The translations under genes were made by a program, and so were the position numbers. Of a stretch of DNA of 5,163 bases, positions 1-5,137 are shown in pieces. The stretch comes from Acidimicrobiia bacterium (GTDB lineage: Bacteria > Actinomycetota > Acidimicrobiia > Spongiisociales > UBA5794). Location: the NCBI GenBank assembly GCA_030599515.1, contig JAUVNV010000185.1, forward strand, positions 1 to 5,163, in the 5' to 3' direction. Each line of letters opens with the position of its first letter. The stretch's first letter is position 1. The notes under the pieces were generated by a model. It was given only the letters and a program-made list of their open reading frames with translations. It was not told the DNA's origin and searched no databases.

Positions 1-38
1 CTAGATGACGTTCCCCTCCGGGTAGGACGGTCGAAGCG

Positions 39-1145
39 ATGCTCACCGACGACGAGGTGGTGGAGTACCTGCGCGAGCGGGCGCTGATCCATCCGGGAGC
101 AACCGGGAGACCGGAAGTCGTCGACGTGTCCCGTCGCAATAGAAACGTGGAAGTTCTCACCGGACCCGGTGTCGGGTTCTTCGTCAAACAGGGGGTGGGG
201 CCGGACAGGGCCGCGACCGTGGCCAACGAGGCCGACACGTATCGCCGATTGGCCGGGGAGACCGAACCGAACGGGCTGGATCGCTACCTCCCCCGGTACT
301 TCGACTACGACCCTCTGAGACACGTCCTCGTCCTGGGTCTGGTCCCCGGATCTCAAAGCCTCCACGAGTATCACGCCACCCGAGGTCGCTTCTCCGTCAC
401 CCTGGCCCGGGCCCTCGGAAACGCCCTCGCGCACGTGCACGCCATGGCCGGGCCCGATGAGGAGAACGACAGGCACGGCCAGGTCGGCAAGTCACCCTGG
501 GTCCTCTCGCTCCACCGGCCCGATCTCGGGGTGCTGCAGCGTCTGAGCGGCGCGACGATCGAACTCGTCAAGACCCTTCAGCAGATCCCCGATCTGTGCG
601 ACCATCTCGATTCTCTACGGCTCGAATGGAATGCCACCACGCTCGTTCACAACGACGTCCGCTGGGACAACTGTCTTGTGTCTGCCACTCCGGACACGAA
701 CCGGGTCACGCGACTCAAGCTGATCGACTGGGAGCTGTCCGGAGCCGGAGACCCGGGCTGGGACATCGGCTGCGCGTTCAGCGAGTACCTGGCCTTCTGG
801 TTGACGTCGATTCCCATCACGGGTGACGCTCCTCCCGATCGACACCTGCACCTGTCGCGCCATCCGATCGAGCAGATGCAGCCGGCCATCAGATCACTGT
901 GGGCGTCGTACCTGCTCCGGGTGGGCGCCGACCCTGCTGAGTCCGTGCTGCTGCTCCGCCGAAGCGTCCGCTATGCGGCGGCGCGGCTGGTGCAGAGCGC
1001 TTTCGAGCGGACGCAGAACTCGGCCTGGATCACCAGCGACGTCATCTGCCTGCTGCAGCTCAGTCTCAACATCTTGCAGGAACCGGGTGAAGCAATCACC
1101 ACCCTGCTCGGCATTCCCGTCGACGATCGGGGCGACGGTGAGTGA
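39..1145 (+). CDS. APH-fold kinase, RiPP Ser/Thr dehydratase kinase subunit (class V lanthipeptide/thioamitide type)
   Basis: This 368-aa protein has the aminoglycoside phosphotransferase (APH/choline kinase) fold. Visible motifs are the ATP-anchoring Lys in FFVKQG (K50), a helix-C Glu candidate (E64 in NEADTYRRL), the catalytic loop HNDVRWDN (H204-N211, catalytic base D206, N211) and the metal-binding LIDWELSGAGDPGWDIG (D230, with D242 further on). All catalytic residues are present, so it should be an active kinase. Antibiotic resistance is the default reading of this fold. However, the next gene starts inside this one and encodes a HopA1-family protein, and this pair is established as the Ser/Thr kinase plus lyase of class V lanthipeptides (LxmK/LxmY, SprPT/SprH3) and thioamitides (TvaC/TvaD). 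I therefore infer that it phosphorylates Ser/Thr side chains of a precursor peptide in the cytoplasm. The frame has a stop at 6-8, so ATG 39 is the first possible start; AGGA at 24-27 is a ribosome site about 11 nt upstream. The fold is near certain; the substrate is inferred. Confidence 0.88.
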   Translation: MLTDDEVVEYLRERALIHPGATGRPEVVDVSRRNRNVEVLTGPGVGFFVKQGVGPDRAATVANEADTYRRLAGETEPNGLDRYLPRYFDYDPLRHVLVLGLVPGSQSLHEYHATRGRFSVTLARALGNALAHVHAMAGPDEENDRHGQVGKSPWVLSLHRPDLGVLQRLSGATIELVKTLQQIPDLCDHLDSLRLEWNATTLVHNDVRWDNCLVSATPDTNRVTRLKLIDWELSGAGDPGWDIGCAFSEYLAFWLTSIPITGDAPPDRHLHLSRHPIEQMQPAIRSLWASYLLRVGADPAESVLLLRRSVRYAAARLVQSAFERTQNSAWITSDVICLLQLSLNILQEPGEAITTLLGIPVDDRGDGE

Positions 1146-2223
1146 GTACCTCCGGCAACTCGAAGACGCGGTCGGAGCGACCGCGATCCACTCTGCGACC
1201 TCGTACTCGTGGATGGGAGTTCGATCGCCCCGTCTCCCCCCGAAGCTGCGGCGTGCCCTGACCCCGACGACTGCCCGCGCCTATCTGCGCTTCGCACTCC
1301 AGACCCGGCTCTATCGCAGCTTCTACCGCCTCGGCCGGGTGGCTCCGAACAACGACAAGAAGCCGAGGCGCTCTCTGGACGGTCGAACACCCTTCGTAGA
1401 TTCTCTCTCCTCGGCCAACCGGGGACACGGCTTCGTAGAGGACGGTTGGGTCGTCCGGCAGATCGATGACACCACCGCCGTCGTGGAGAGACACGGACTC
1501 AGCCTGTGGGCACCGATCGACGAATGCATCGTTGCGGCGGGTAACCGAATCGCAGTGGGCGAGTCCGTTGGCTTGTCTCACCCGAAGGAACTGCCGGCGT
1601 ACTCGCCCGGCTTCTACTCGGCGTTCGGCGATCGGCCATTTCCGGCGGCGAGTCCGACGCCGGTCGTGCGCCTCTACTGGAATCTCACCCGGGAGGGAGC
1701 CGTTCCGTTCGTCGAGATCGTCAGCGAACGACTGAACGACGCTCGCCTATCGTTCCGGTTCAAGGTGCTCAGCGACCCTGATGCGTACGTGCGCTGCGAC
1801 GCCGCTGTGATCTACCTGCCGGCCGACGGCTATCGGGACGCGGCCCCGATCATCGAACAGATCTACGCCCACATCGCCCAGAACCTGCGCCCTGAGACCC
1901 CGGTGTTCACCAAGCCGCTGGCCCCGGGGCTGGGTCTCGCCGAAGACCCGCCGGGAGGACACAGCTTCGGCATGCACCGCTGCGGGCTCGTCGCGGACGG
2001 ACTCATCAACGCCTACTCCGAGGCTGCGACGTCGCTCGGCGAGCGAACCGAACGGGTGATCACCCGTTTCGAGGAGGCCGGTATCGACATCGACTCACCC
2101 TTCCTGAACCCCGGCGCCAAGGATTCGTACGACGGGTTGGGCGGCGAGGCCCGGCTACTCGATGGCGGCGGCGGGTCGCCACTGCCCCATGGTCGAGAGC
2201 ATCCTGGGTCAACCAGACCCTAG
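1138..2223 (+). CDS. HopA1-family protein, probable phospho-Ser/Thr lyase partner of the upstream kinase
   Basis: This is a protein of about 361 aa of the type III effector HopA1 family, which occurs widely in bacteria without type III secretion as part of RiPP maturation. Family-like blocks are YSPGFYSAFGDRP (about 155-167), VRLYWNL (177-183), a FRFKVL-x5-AYVRCDAAVIYL core (206-227; K209, R219, D221) and FTKPLAPGLGLAEDPPGG followed by SFGMHRCG (257-283; K259, H280, R281). These conserved charged residues are candidate lyase residues, by analogy with phosphothreonine lyases. The inferred role is elimination of phosphate from Ser/Thr phosphorylated by the upstream kinase, giving dehydroamino acids. 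The GTG start at 1138 overlaps the kinase stop by 8 bases (GTGAGTGA) and follows a GGGGCGA stretch, indicating translational coupling. The open frame extends further upstream, but only as an out-of-frame reading of the kinase gene. The last 30 or so residues (Gly/Arg/Pro-rich) look unlike coding sequence, and a frameshift near 2134-2139 is possible. Confidence 0.85.
   Translation: MSEYLRQLEDAVGATAIHSATSYSWMGVRSPRLPPKLRRALTPTTARAYLRFALQTRLYRSFYRLGRVAPNNDKKPRRSLDGRTPFVDSLSSANRGHGFVEDGWVVRQIDDTTAVVERHGLSLWAPIDECIVAAGNRIAVGESVGLSHPKELPAYSPGFYSAFGDRPFPAASPTPVVRLYWNLTREGAVPFVEIVSERLNDARLSFRFKVLSDPDAYVRCDAAVIYLPADGYRDAAPIIEQIYAHIAQNLRPETPVFTKPLAPGLGLAEDPPGGHSFGMHRCGLVADGLINAYSEAATSLGERTERVITRFEEAGIDIDSPFLNPGAKDSYDGLGGEARLLDGGGGSPLPHGREHPGSTRP
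2204..2223. terminator. Hairpin at the interlocked convergent stop codons
   Basis: GGGTC (2206-2210) pairs perfectly with GACCC (2216-2220) around the loop AACCA. CT (2204-2205) can extend the stem by pairing with AG (2222-2223) if T2221 bulges. It sits exactly where the HopA1 gene and the minus-strand gene meet, so it could slow or end transcription from both sides. There is no T-run on either side, so an intrinsic terminator is only a possibility. Confidence 0.3.
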
Positions 2224-3008
2224 CGCCTGATCTTTCCGCAGATGGTGCAGATGTGCTTGCCGAGGCCGGACGACGCGGCCACCCGGTGATCCCAGGTGTG
2301 CTGATGTTCTTGACCTCGTAGGCCCTCGTCGATCGGCACCCGATCAAGGCCGAGGAAGTCGTACTTGCGGGCCGTGTCCAGTGCGCGGATCCACGCTCCG
2401 GTGAGCATCTCTTTGGACCCCTCCGATGGGGTCTCATCAGATTCTGGATCCCGCACCTTTCGCCCGCGTCGAGGCTTGCGTCGGCGACGGGCTTCCGAGG
2501 GTGCCGGGTCGCCCGCAGACTGCTCGGCGTCCGACGTGGCCTCTATTGCCCGGGGATCGCTGGACCGAGGAACCGGAACCCCCTCAGCGCGGGCTGCCTC
2601 AGCGCGGGCTGCCCTGGCCGCGGCCTTCCGCTCCTGTCGCGACGGCTTCGACGGCTTCTCCTTCGACCGTTCCCGCACCGCGGACCGCCGCCGGAAGCGT
2701 CGTTTCTCATCAGTGGAGTCCCGGTCGCGCGCGACCAGCGGACTGTCACCAAAGGCGTCCGGGTCGTCCGGCATGAAGATCAGCCGATCGCCTTCTGCGG
2801 TGAACTCGAATGAGGTCGAGTCGATGGGCCGGATCGTCACCGCCGTGGAAGGCCAACTGCCCAGCTCCGTCCGGTCGGCGCGCAGCGTGATCTTGTCGTC
2901 CCGAATGCTGAGCTCCACGCTGAGGGCATCCGTGTCGTCCGGACTCCGTATGGATCCAAGGATCACAACGACCGGCCCGCCGATCGACCCTTCCACAGAA
3001 TGCGGCAC
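2220..3008 (-). CDS. Hypothetical protein: N-terminal beta-rich domain, basic linker, C-terminal His/Cys zinc-ribbon-like motif
   Basis: I do not recognise a named family for this protein of about 262 aa. Residues 13-92 alternate hydrophobic and polar positions as in a small beta-barrel or PH-like domain (LSVELSIRDDKITL, LGSWPSTAVTIRPI, FEFTAEGDRLIFMPDDPDAFG). Residues about 93-205 are a low-complexity Arg/Lys/Ala/Glu/Pro linker, probably disordered and possibly nucleic-acid binding. The C-terminal 57 residues are ordered again (WIRALDTARKYDFLGLDRVP) and end in HQHTWDH followed by HICTICGK, offering H235, H237, H241, H252, C254 and C257 as zinc ligands. The GTG start at 3008 is chosen because a strong GGGAGGG ribosome site lies 5 nt upstream. 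An upstream in-frame start at 3092 exists, but using it would put the palindrome at 3045-3070 inside the gene. The stop shares a CTAG with the HopA1 stop. Function is unknown. Confidence 0.72.
   Translation of the reverse strand: MPHSVEGSIGGPVVVILGSIRSPDDTDALSVELSIRDDKITLRADRTELGSWPSTAVTIRPIDSTSFEFTAEGDRLIFMPDDPDAFGDSPLVARDRDSTDEKRRFRRRSAVRERSKEKPSKPSRQERKAAARAARAEAARAEGVPVPRSSDPRAIEATSDAEQSAGDPAPSEARRRRKPRRGRKVRDPESDETPSEGSKEMLTGAWIRALDTARKYDFLGLDRVPIDEGLRGQEHQHTWDHRVAASSGLGKHICTICGKIRR
2582..2611. repeat. Perfect 15-bp tandem duplication within the linker of the minus-strand gene
   Basis: The unit CCTCAGCGCGGGCTG occurs twice back to back. On the minus strand it encodes a repeated AARAE pentapeptide in the Ala/Arg-rich linker. 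A second short duplication, CGACGGCTT twice at 2640-2657, encodes KPSKPS. Both preserve the minus reading frame, as expected from replication slippage tolerated in a disordered linker, and this supports the minus strand as the coding strand. Confidence 0.85.
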
Positions 3009-3013
3009 GCTTG

Positions 3014-3020
3014 CCCTCCC
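3014..3020 (-). promoter_or_regulatory. Ribosome binding site fixing the GTG start at 3008
   Basis: On the minus strand this reads GGGAGGG, a close match to the Shine-Dalgarno core, 5 nt before GTG at 3008. It is the best ribosome site near the 5' end of this gene and favours the 262-aa product over the longer reading starting at 3092. Confidence 0.6.
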
Positions 3021-3044
3021 ATGTGGCAAAGCACTTCTCCCCCT

Positions 3045-3070
3045 CGAAGATAGATAACATACTATCTTCG
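3045..3070. promoter_or_regulatory. Perfect 9-bp inverted repeat, candidate operator between divergent genes
   Basis: The arms CGAAGATAG (3045-3053) and CTATCTTCG (3062-3070) are perfectly complementary around the 8-nt spacer ATAACATA. The block is markedly AT-rich for this window and lies about 37 bases upstream of the minus-strand gene start at 3008 and about 150 bases upstream of the plus-strand gene at 3224. It looks like the binding site of a dimeric repressor overlapping a promoter; AT-rich stretches in it such as TATGTT (minus strand) could be a -10 element. A further CTATC lies at 3099-3103. No regulator family can be named, and no T-run follows, so a terminator is less likely. Confidence 0.5.
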
Positions 3071-3223
3071 GCAGGAAGACGGCCGGACTCAACCCGCTCT
3101 ATCGAAGTTGCGACGAATCCCGTTCCCATCGAGGCTCGTCTTTCTGCTATGCCTGCCCGTGCATGTTGAGACGGCTGCAACTACGGTTGGGAGTGCAAGG
3201 GCGCAAACGAAAGTCGAGGAACC

Positions 3224-3565
3224 ATGGGCGCTGCAGAGAAGATCATGTTCGCCGAGGAGCAGGTGGCCGGGCTCCAGAGTCAGCTGAGTGTCGTCGAAAG
3301 CGTTCTCGAGACGGCCGAGCAGGTCGTCACCAAGGGAGAGAAGGCGGGCCGCTGTCTTCGACGCTCCGTCCGGGTGCTCGTGGTCATCTCGATCGTCGCC
3401 GCGGTCGTGATGATCGCCAGGAAGGTGTTCGGCGACGGGTGCCCGTTCGCCAAGAAGGCGGCCGATGAGGCCGAGCCGACGCCCGATGCCGCCGTCTCCG
3501 ATCCCGGCGACGGAACTCCCATCGACGATGACACTGCTCCCGAGGGAGATGAGGACGCCTCGTAG
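3224..3565 (+). CDS. Small single-pass membrane protein with amphipathic N-terminus and acidic tail
   Basis: This 113-aa protein has a helical, Glu/Gln-rich N-terminal part (about 4-37, coiled-coil-like: EEQVAGLQSQLSVVESVLET), a basic stretch KGEKAGRCLRRS, and one hydrophobic segment VRVLVVISIVAAVVMIA (about 49-65) followed by RKVFG. Its C-terminal 40 residues are rich in Asp, Glu, Pro and Ala and likely disordered. By the positive-inside rule the basic N-terminal side should be cytoplasmic and the acidic tail outside. The ATG at 3224 follows GAGGA (3216-3220) with a short 3-nt gap; the in-frame ATG at 3245 is the alternative. I do not recognise a named family. It is transcribed away from the zinc-ribbon protein gene across the palindrome region, and converges on the acyltransferase gene. 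Confidence 0.68.
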   Translation: MGAAEKIMFAEEQVAGLQSQLSVVESVLETAEQVVTKGEKAGRCLRRSVRVLVVISIVAAVVMIARKVFGDGCPFAKKAADEAEPTPDAAVSDPGDGTPIDDDTAPEGDEDAS

Positions 3566-3610
3566 CGACCCGGCAACGACGGATCGAAACACGAAGGCGA
3601 CGACAGAGAA

Positions 3611-3650
3611 GCCGGGCGCAGACGTGGGCTGTTCGTGCCGGACTCCCGGC
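3611..3650. terminator. Weak hairpin candidates between convergent genes
   Basis: The 107-base gap between the membrane-protein stop and the acyltransferase stop contains GCCGG (3637-3641) pairing with CCGGC (3646-3650) around ACTC, and alternatively GCCGGG (3611-3616) pairing with CCCGGC (3645-3650) over a long loop. The position between convergent genes suits a bidirectional terminator, but the stems are short and no T-run follows. Confidence 0.2.
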
Positions 3651-3672
3651 CGGCCCTCCCCGACAGATGCGA

Positions 3673-4224
3673 TCAGCGGCCGAGTTCGAGAGGTCCCCGG
3701 TTCTGAGGCTTGAGGCCGCGCTTGTCCTCATAGAAGACCCGTGCCTGCTCTATCCACCTCGCTGCGTCCCCGTCGACCTTGAGGGCCGGACCGAACCCCA
3801 TCCGCTTCGTCTCCCTATCGACGAACCCCATCAGCACGGGAACGTCGGCGGCATCGGCGATACGCCAGAAGCCCGACCTCCATGCCGATCCGCCTGCGCG
3901 TGTCCCCTCGGGTGCGAGGGCGAGAATCAATCTGTCCGCCCGCTCGAACGCCTCGACGAGCGTCGCAACCGGCGACCCGACGCCGTCCTCAACGGGGATC
4001 GCTCCCCATCTGTGGAGCAGCCATCCGAAGGGTCCCACGAACAGGCCCCTCTTCGCCAGGAACCGCACGTCGAGGCCGAAGTGGCCGACGATCGCGAGAA
4101 GGACGAAGAAGTCCCAATTCGAGGTGTGGGGATAGGCGACGATCAAGAACTTCGGATCGTCCGGGACACTTCCCACGATGACCCAGCCTCTGAGCCGGAA
4201 GTACGTTTCGCTCAGCCACTTCAC
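3673..4224 (-). CDS. PlsC-like 1-acylglycerol-3-phosphate acyltransferase (lysophospholipid acyltransferase family)
   Basis: From the GTG start at 4224 this is a 183-aa protein. It carries the glycerolipid acyltransferase motifs in order: HTSNWD (H33, D38; the catalytic HX4D), KRGLFVGPFGWLLHRWGAIPV (from K58, acceptor/phosphate binding), APEGTR (104-109) and VPVLMG (128-133). The family transfers an acyl chain from acyl-ACP or acyl-CoA to lysophosphatidate or a related acceptor at the inner face of the membrane. The protein is shorter than classical PlsC (about 240 aa), like the compact branch of the family, so the exact acceptor is uncertain. The frame stays open to TTG at 4362 with a GTG at 4350, but those 42-46 extra residues are Arg/Ser/Pro-rich and unlike the family, whose conserved region begins at YFRLRGW. 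The ribosome site for 4224 is weak, so the start is the least certain part. The gene is monocistronic here. Confidence 0.85.
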   Translation of the reverse strand: MKWLSETYFRLRGWVIVGSVPDDPKFLIVAYPHTSNWDFFVLLAIVGHFGLDVRFLAKRGLFVGPFGWLLHRWGAIPVEDGVGSPVATLVEAFERADRLILALAPEGTRAGGSAWRSGFWRIADAADVPVLMGFVDRETKRMGFGPALKVDGDAARWIEQARVFYEDKRGLKPQNRGPLELGR

Positions 4225-4320
4225 AGGAGAACGGTACCCGCCGATGACCGACCTCGGTGAATCTCCCCGATCTGATCTCGATCGAGCCCCTTGACCCGGA
4301 TCCGGCCATGTCGAATGATG

Positions 4321-4340
4321 ATCACGCAGATATGTGCGAT
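4321..4340. promoter_or_regulatory. Imperfect 20-bp dyad upstream of the toxin-antitoxin operon, candidate operator
   Basis: The block reads ATCACGCAGA/TATGTGCGAT; 7 of 10 positions in each half are complementary about the centre between 4330 and 4331. It lies 34 bases before the antitoxin ATG, where ribbon-helix-helix antitoxins commonly bind to repress their own operon. The sequence does not prove binding. Confidence 0.35.
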
Positions 4341-4345
4341 TCCAG

Positions 4346-4368
4346 ATCACCCGCAAGCACAAGGTGAT
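4346..4368. promoter_or_regulatory. Inverted repeat overlapping the antitoxin ribosome binding site
   Basis: ATCACC (4346-4351) and GGTGAT (4363-4368) are perfectly complementary around an 11-nt spacer. The right arm lies within AAGGTGAT (4361-4368), the ribosome site of the antitoxin, with its AGGTGA core at 4362-4367 ending 6 nt before ATG 4374. The repeat could be a second operator half or an mRNA hairpin hiding the ribosome site. Six-base arms can arise by chance. Confidence 0.3.
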
Positions 4369-4373
4369 AGCAT

Positions 4374-4589
4374 ATGCGTATGGCTTCCATCCGCACGACC
4401 TTCACGCTCGACAGCGAACTCGCCGAACAGGCCCGCCGATTGAACGTCAATGTCTCGGCCGCAGCCCGGCGAGGTGTCACCGCAGCCGTGCGGGAAGCGC
4501 TGGTCGAAGCCGACCGCACCGCATACGAGCGGATGCCAGAACGACCGGATTCATTCTGGGACGGCGCCGAAGCGTGGGGCGAGGAATGA
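4374..4589 (+). CDS. Type II antitoxin, ribbon-helix-helix (CcdA-like)
   Basis: This 71-aa protein fits a ribbon-helix-helix antitoxin: a beta strand IRTTFTLD (about 6-13), helix A SELAEQARRLN (14-24), the turn VNVSAAARRG, and helix B continuing into AVREALVEADRTAYERMP. The NVSAAAR segment resembles the CcdA family. The acidic, Trp-containing tail (DSFWDGAEAWGEE, 59-71) would be the part that wraps and neutralises the toxin. The N-terminal dimer should bind the operon's own promoter. ATG 4374 is chosen for its spacing to AAGGTGAT; the in-frame ATG at 4380 is possible. Its stop overlaps the toxin start (ATGA, 4586-4589), so antitoxin is made first and the toxin is translationally coupled. Confidence 0.82.
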   Translation: MRMASIRTTFTLDSELAEQARRLNVNVSAAARRGVTAAVREALVEADRTAYERMPERPDSFWDGAEAWGEE

Positions 4590-4894
4590 CCCGCGGCGAG
4601 ATCTGGCTGGCCCGGGTGGGCCGGAAGTCTCGACCCGTCCTCGTGCTGACACGACCCGAAGTCATCGATGTTCGCCGCCTCGTCACCGTCGCAGAGATCA
4701 CCACATCGGTTCGCGGCCTCACCGCCGAAGTCGCCCTCAACGACGAAGACGCCGATCTCGACCGTGCGTCCGTCGTCAACTGCGACGGGCTCCACACGAT
4801 CGCACGATCCTCGCTCCAGACCCGCGTCGGGGTCGTGGAGGAGGACACGATGGATGACGTGTGCTGGGCGATCTCCTACGCCCTGGGTTGCTGA
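4586..4894 (+). CDS. mazF: MazF/PemK-family toxin, probable mRNA endoribonuclease
   Basis: This 102-aa protein has the MazF/PemK layout: an N-terminal RGEIWLA strand (3-9), a short loop then RPVLVLTR (16-23), VTVAEITTSVRGL (33-45), a strand TAEVALND (46-53), ASVVNCDGLHTI (61-72) and a C-terminal helix DDVCWAISYALG. R16 before the PVLVL strand and T39 in the EITTS segment match the catalytic Arg and Thr of characterised MazF enzymes, so it is likely an active sequence-specific RNase. Its length is typical (100-115 aa). The start ATG overlaps the antitoxin stop by 4 bases, with a GAGGA directly before it. CcdB shares this fold, but the GEIW, RPV and ITS features favour MazF. The recognition sequence cannot be told from sequence. 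Confidence 0.86.
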   Translation: MTRGEIWLARVGRKSRPVLVLTRPEVIDVRRLVTVAEITTSVRGLTAEVALNDEDADLDRASVVNCDGLHTIARSSLQTRVGVVEEDTMDDVCWAISYALGC

Positions 4895-5043
4895 GCCGCC
4901 TCGACGGCGAGCCGGCCGATGCCCGACCGGCCGAGCCCTAATGAGCCGATCCCGTCGCCTCGACCGGGAAACATGGCTGTGATGGAGGCTGAAATGGTCG
5001 TAGACGGAGGCGACACGCCCGCGTGAGGCGATGCAGGGCCCTC

Positions 5044-5114
5044 GAGATGGGCGACCGTATCGCTCGGCGCACTCCCAGTGGTCTGTCGCAGAAATGGGCA
5101 CCGTGTCTCTCCGG
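5044..5114. repeat. Imperfect 24-nt direct repeat, spacing 47 bases
   Basis: GAGATGGGCGACCGT (start of copy 1, 5044-5067) and GAAATGGGCACCGTG (start of copy 2, 5091-5114) align over 24 nt with three substitutions and two single-base indels, both copies ending in CTC(C)GG. Repeated short motifs of this kind are found inside the ends of some insertion sequences (transposase binding sites) and in regulatory regions. No transposase is visible. Confidence 0.45.
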
Positions 5115-5119
5115 CCCTC

Positions 5120-5137
5120 GACGCCCCTGGCGGCGTC
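5120..5137. terminator. Perfect 6-bp GC-rich hairpin
   Basis: GACGCC (5120-5125) pairs with GGCGTC (5132-5137) around a 6-nt loop. It could end transcription from either direction but lacks a T-run and is about 225 bases after the toxin stop, so its role is unclear. Confidence 0.2.

Noticed and set aside
823..1137. Upstream extension of the HopA1 frame inside the kinase gene
   Set aside because: The translation is Cys/Ser/Arg-rich out-of-frame sequence of the kinase C-terminus; the family region begins after the GTG at 1138.
39..1145. Kinase as an aminoglycoside resistance gene
   Set aside because: The fold alone would allow it, but the coupled HopA1 gene matches the RiPP dehydratase arrangement far better.
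2365..3057. Plus-strand open frame of 230 codons antisense to the zinc-ribbon protein gene
   Set aside because: It is Ser/Arg-rich with no recognisable domain. The minus strand has ordered domains, a Cys/His motif, frame-preserving tandem repeats and a strong ribosome site, so it is the coding strand.
3667..4260. Plus-strand open frame of 197 codons over the acyltransferase gene
   Set aside because: The opposite strand carries all four PlsC motifs; this frame has none and reflects GC-rich antisense openness.
4911..4933. GC-rich inverted repeat CGGCC/GGCCG after the toxin as a terminator
   Set aside because: The stem is only 5 bp, the loop is 11 nt and there is no T-run; such matches are common in GC-rich DNA.
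4973..5026. 17-codon ORF considered as a possible RiPP precursor or leader peptide
   Set aside because: It has no Ser or Cys and only one Thr, no ribosome site and no adjacent maturation genes; it lies about 2.7 kb from the kinase/HopA1 pair.
4322..5101. Minus-strand open frame of 259 codons across the toxin-antitoxin operon
   Set aside because: It is antisense to two well-recognised genes and its translation is Arg/Ser/His-rich without any motif.
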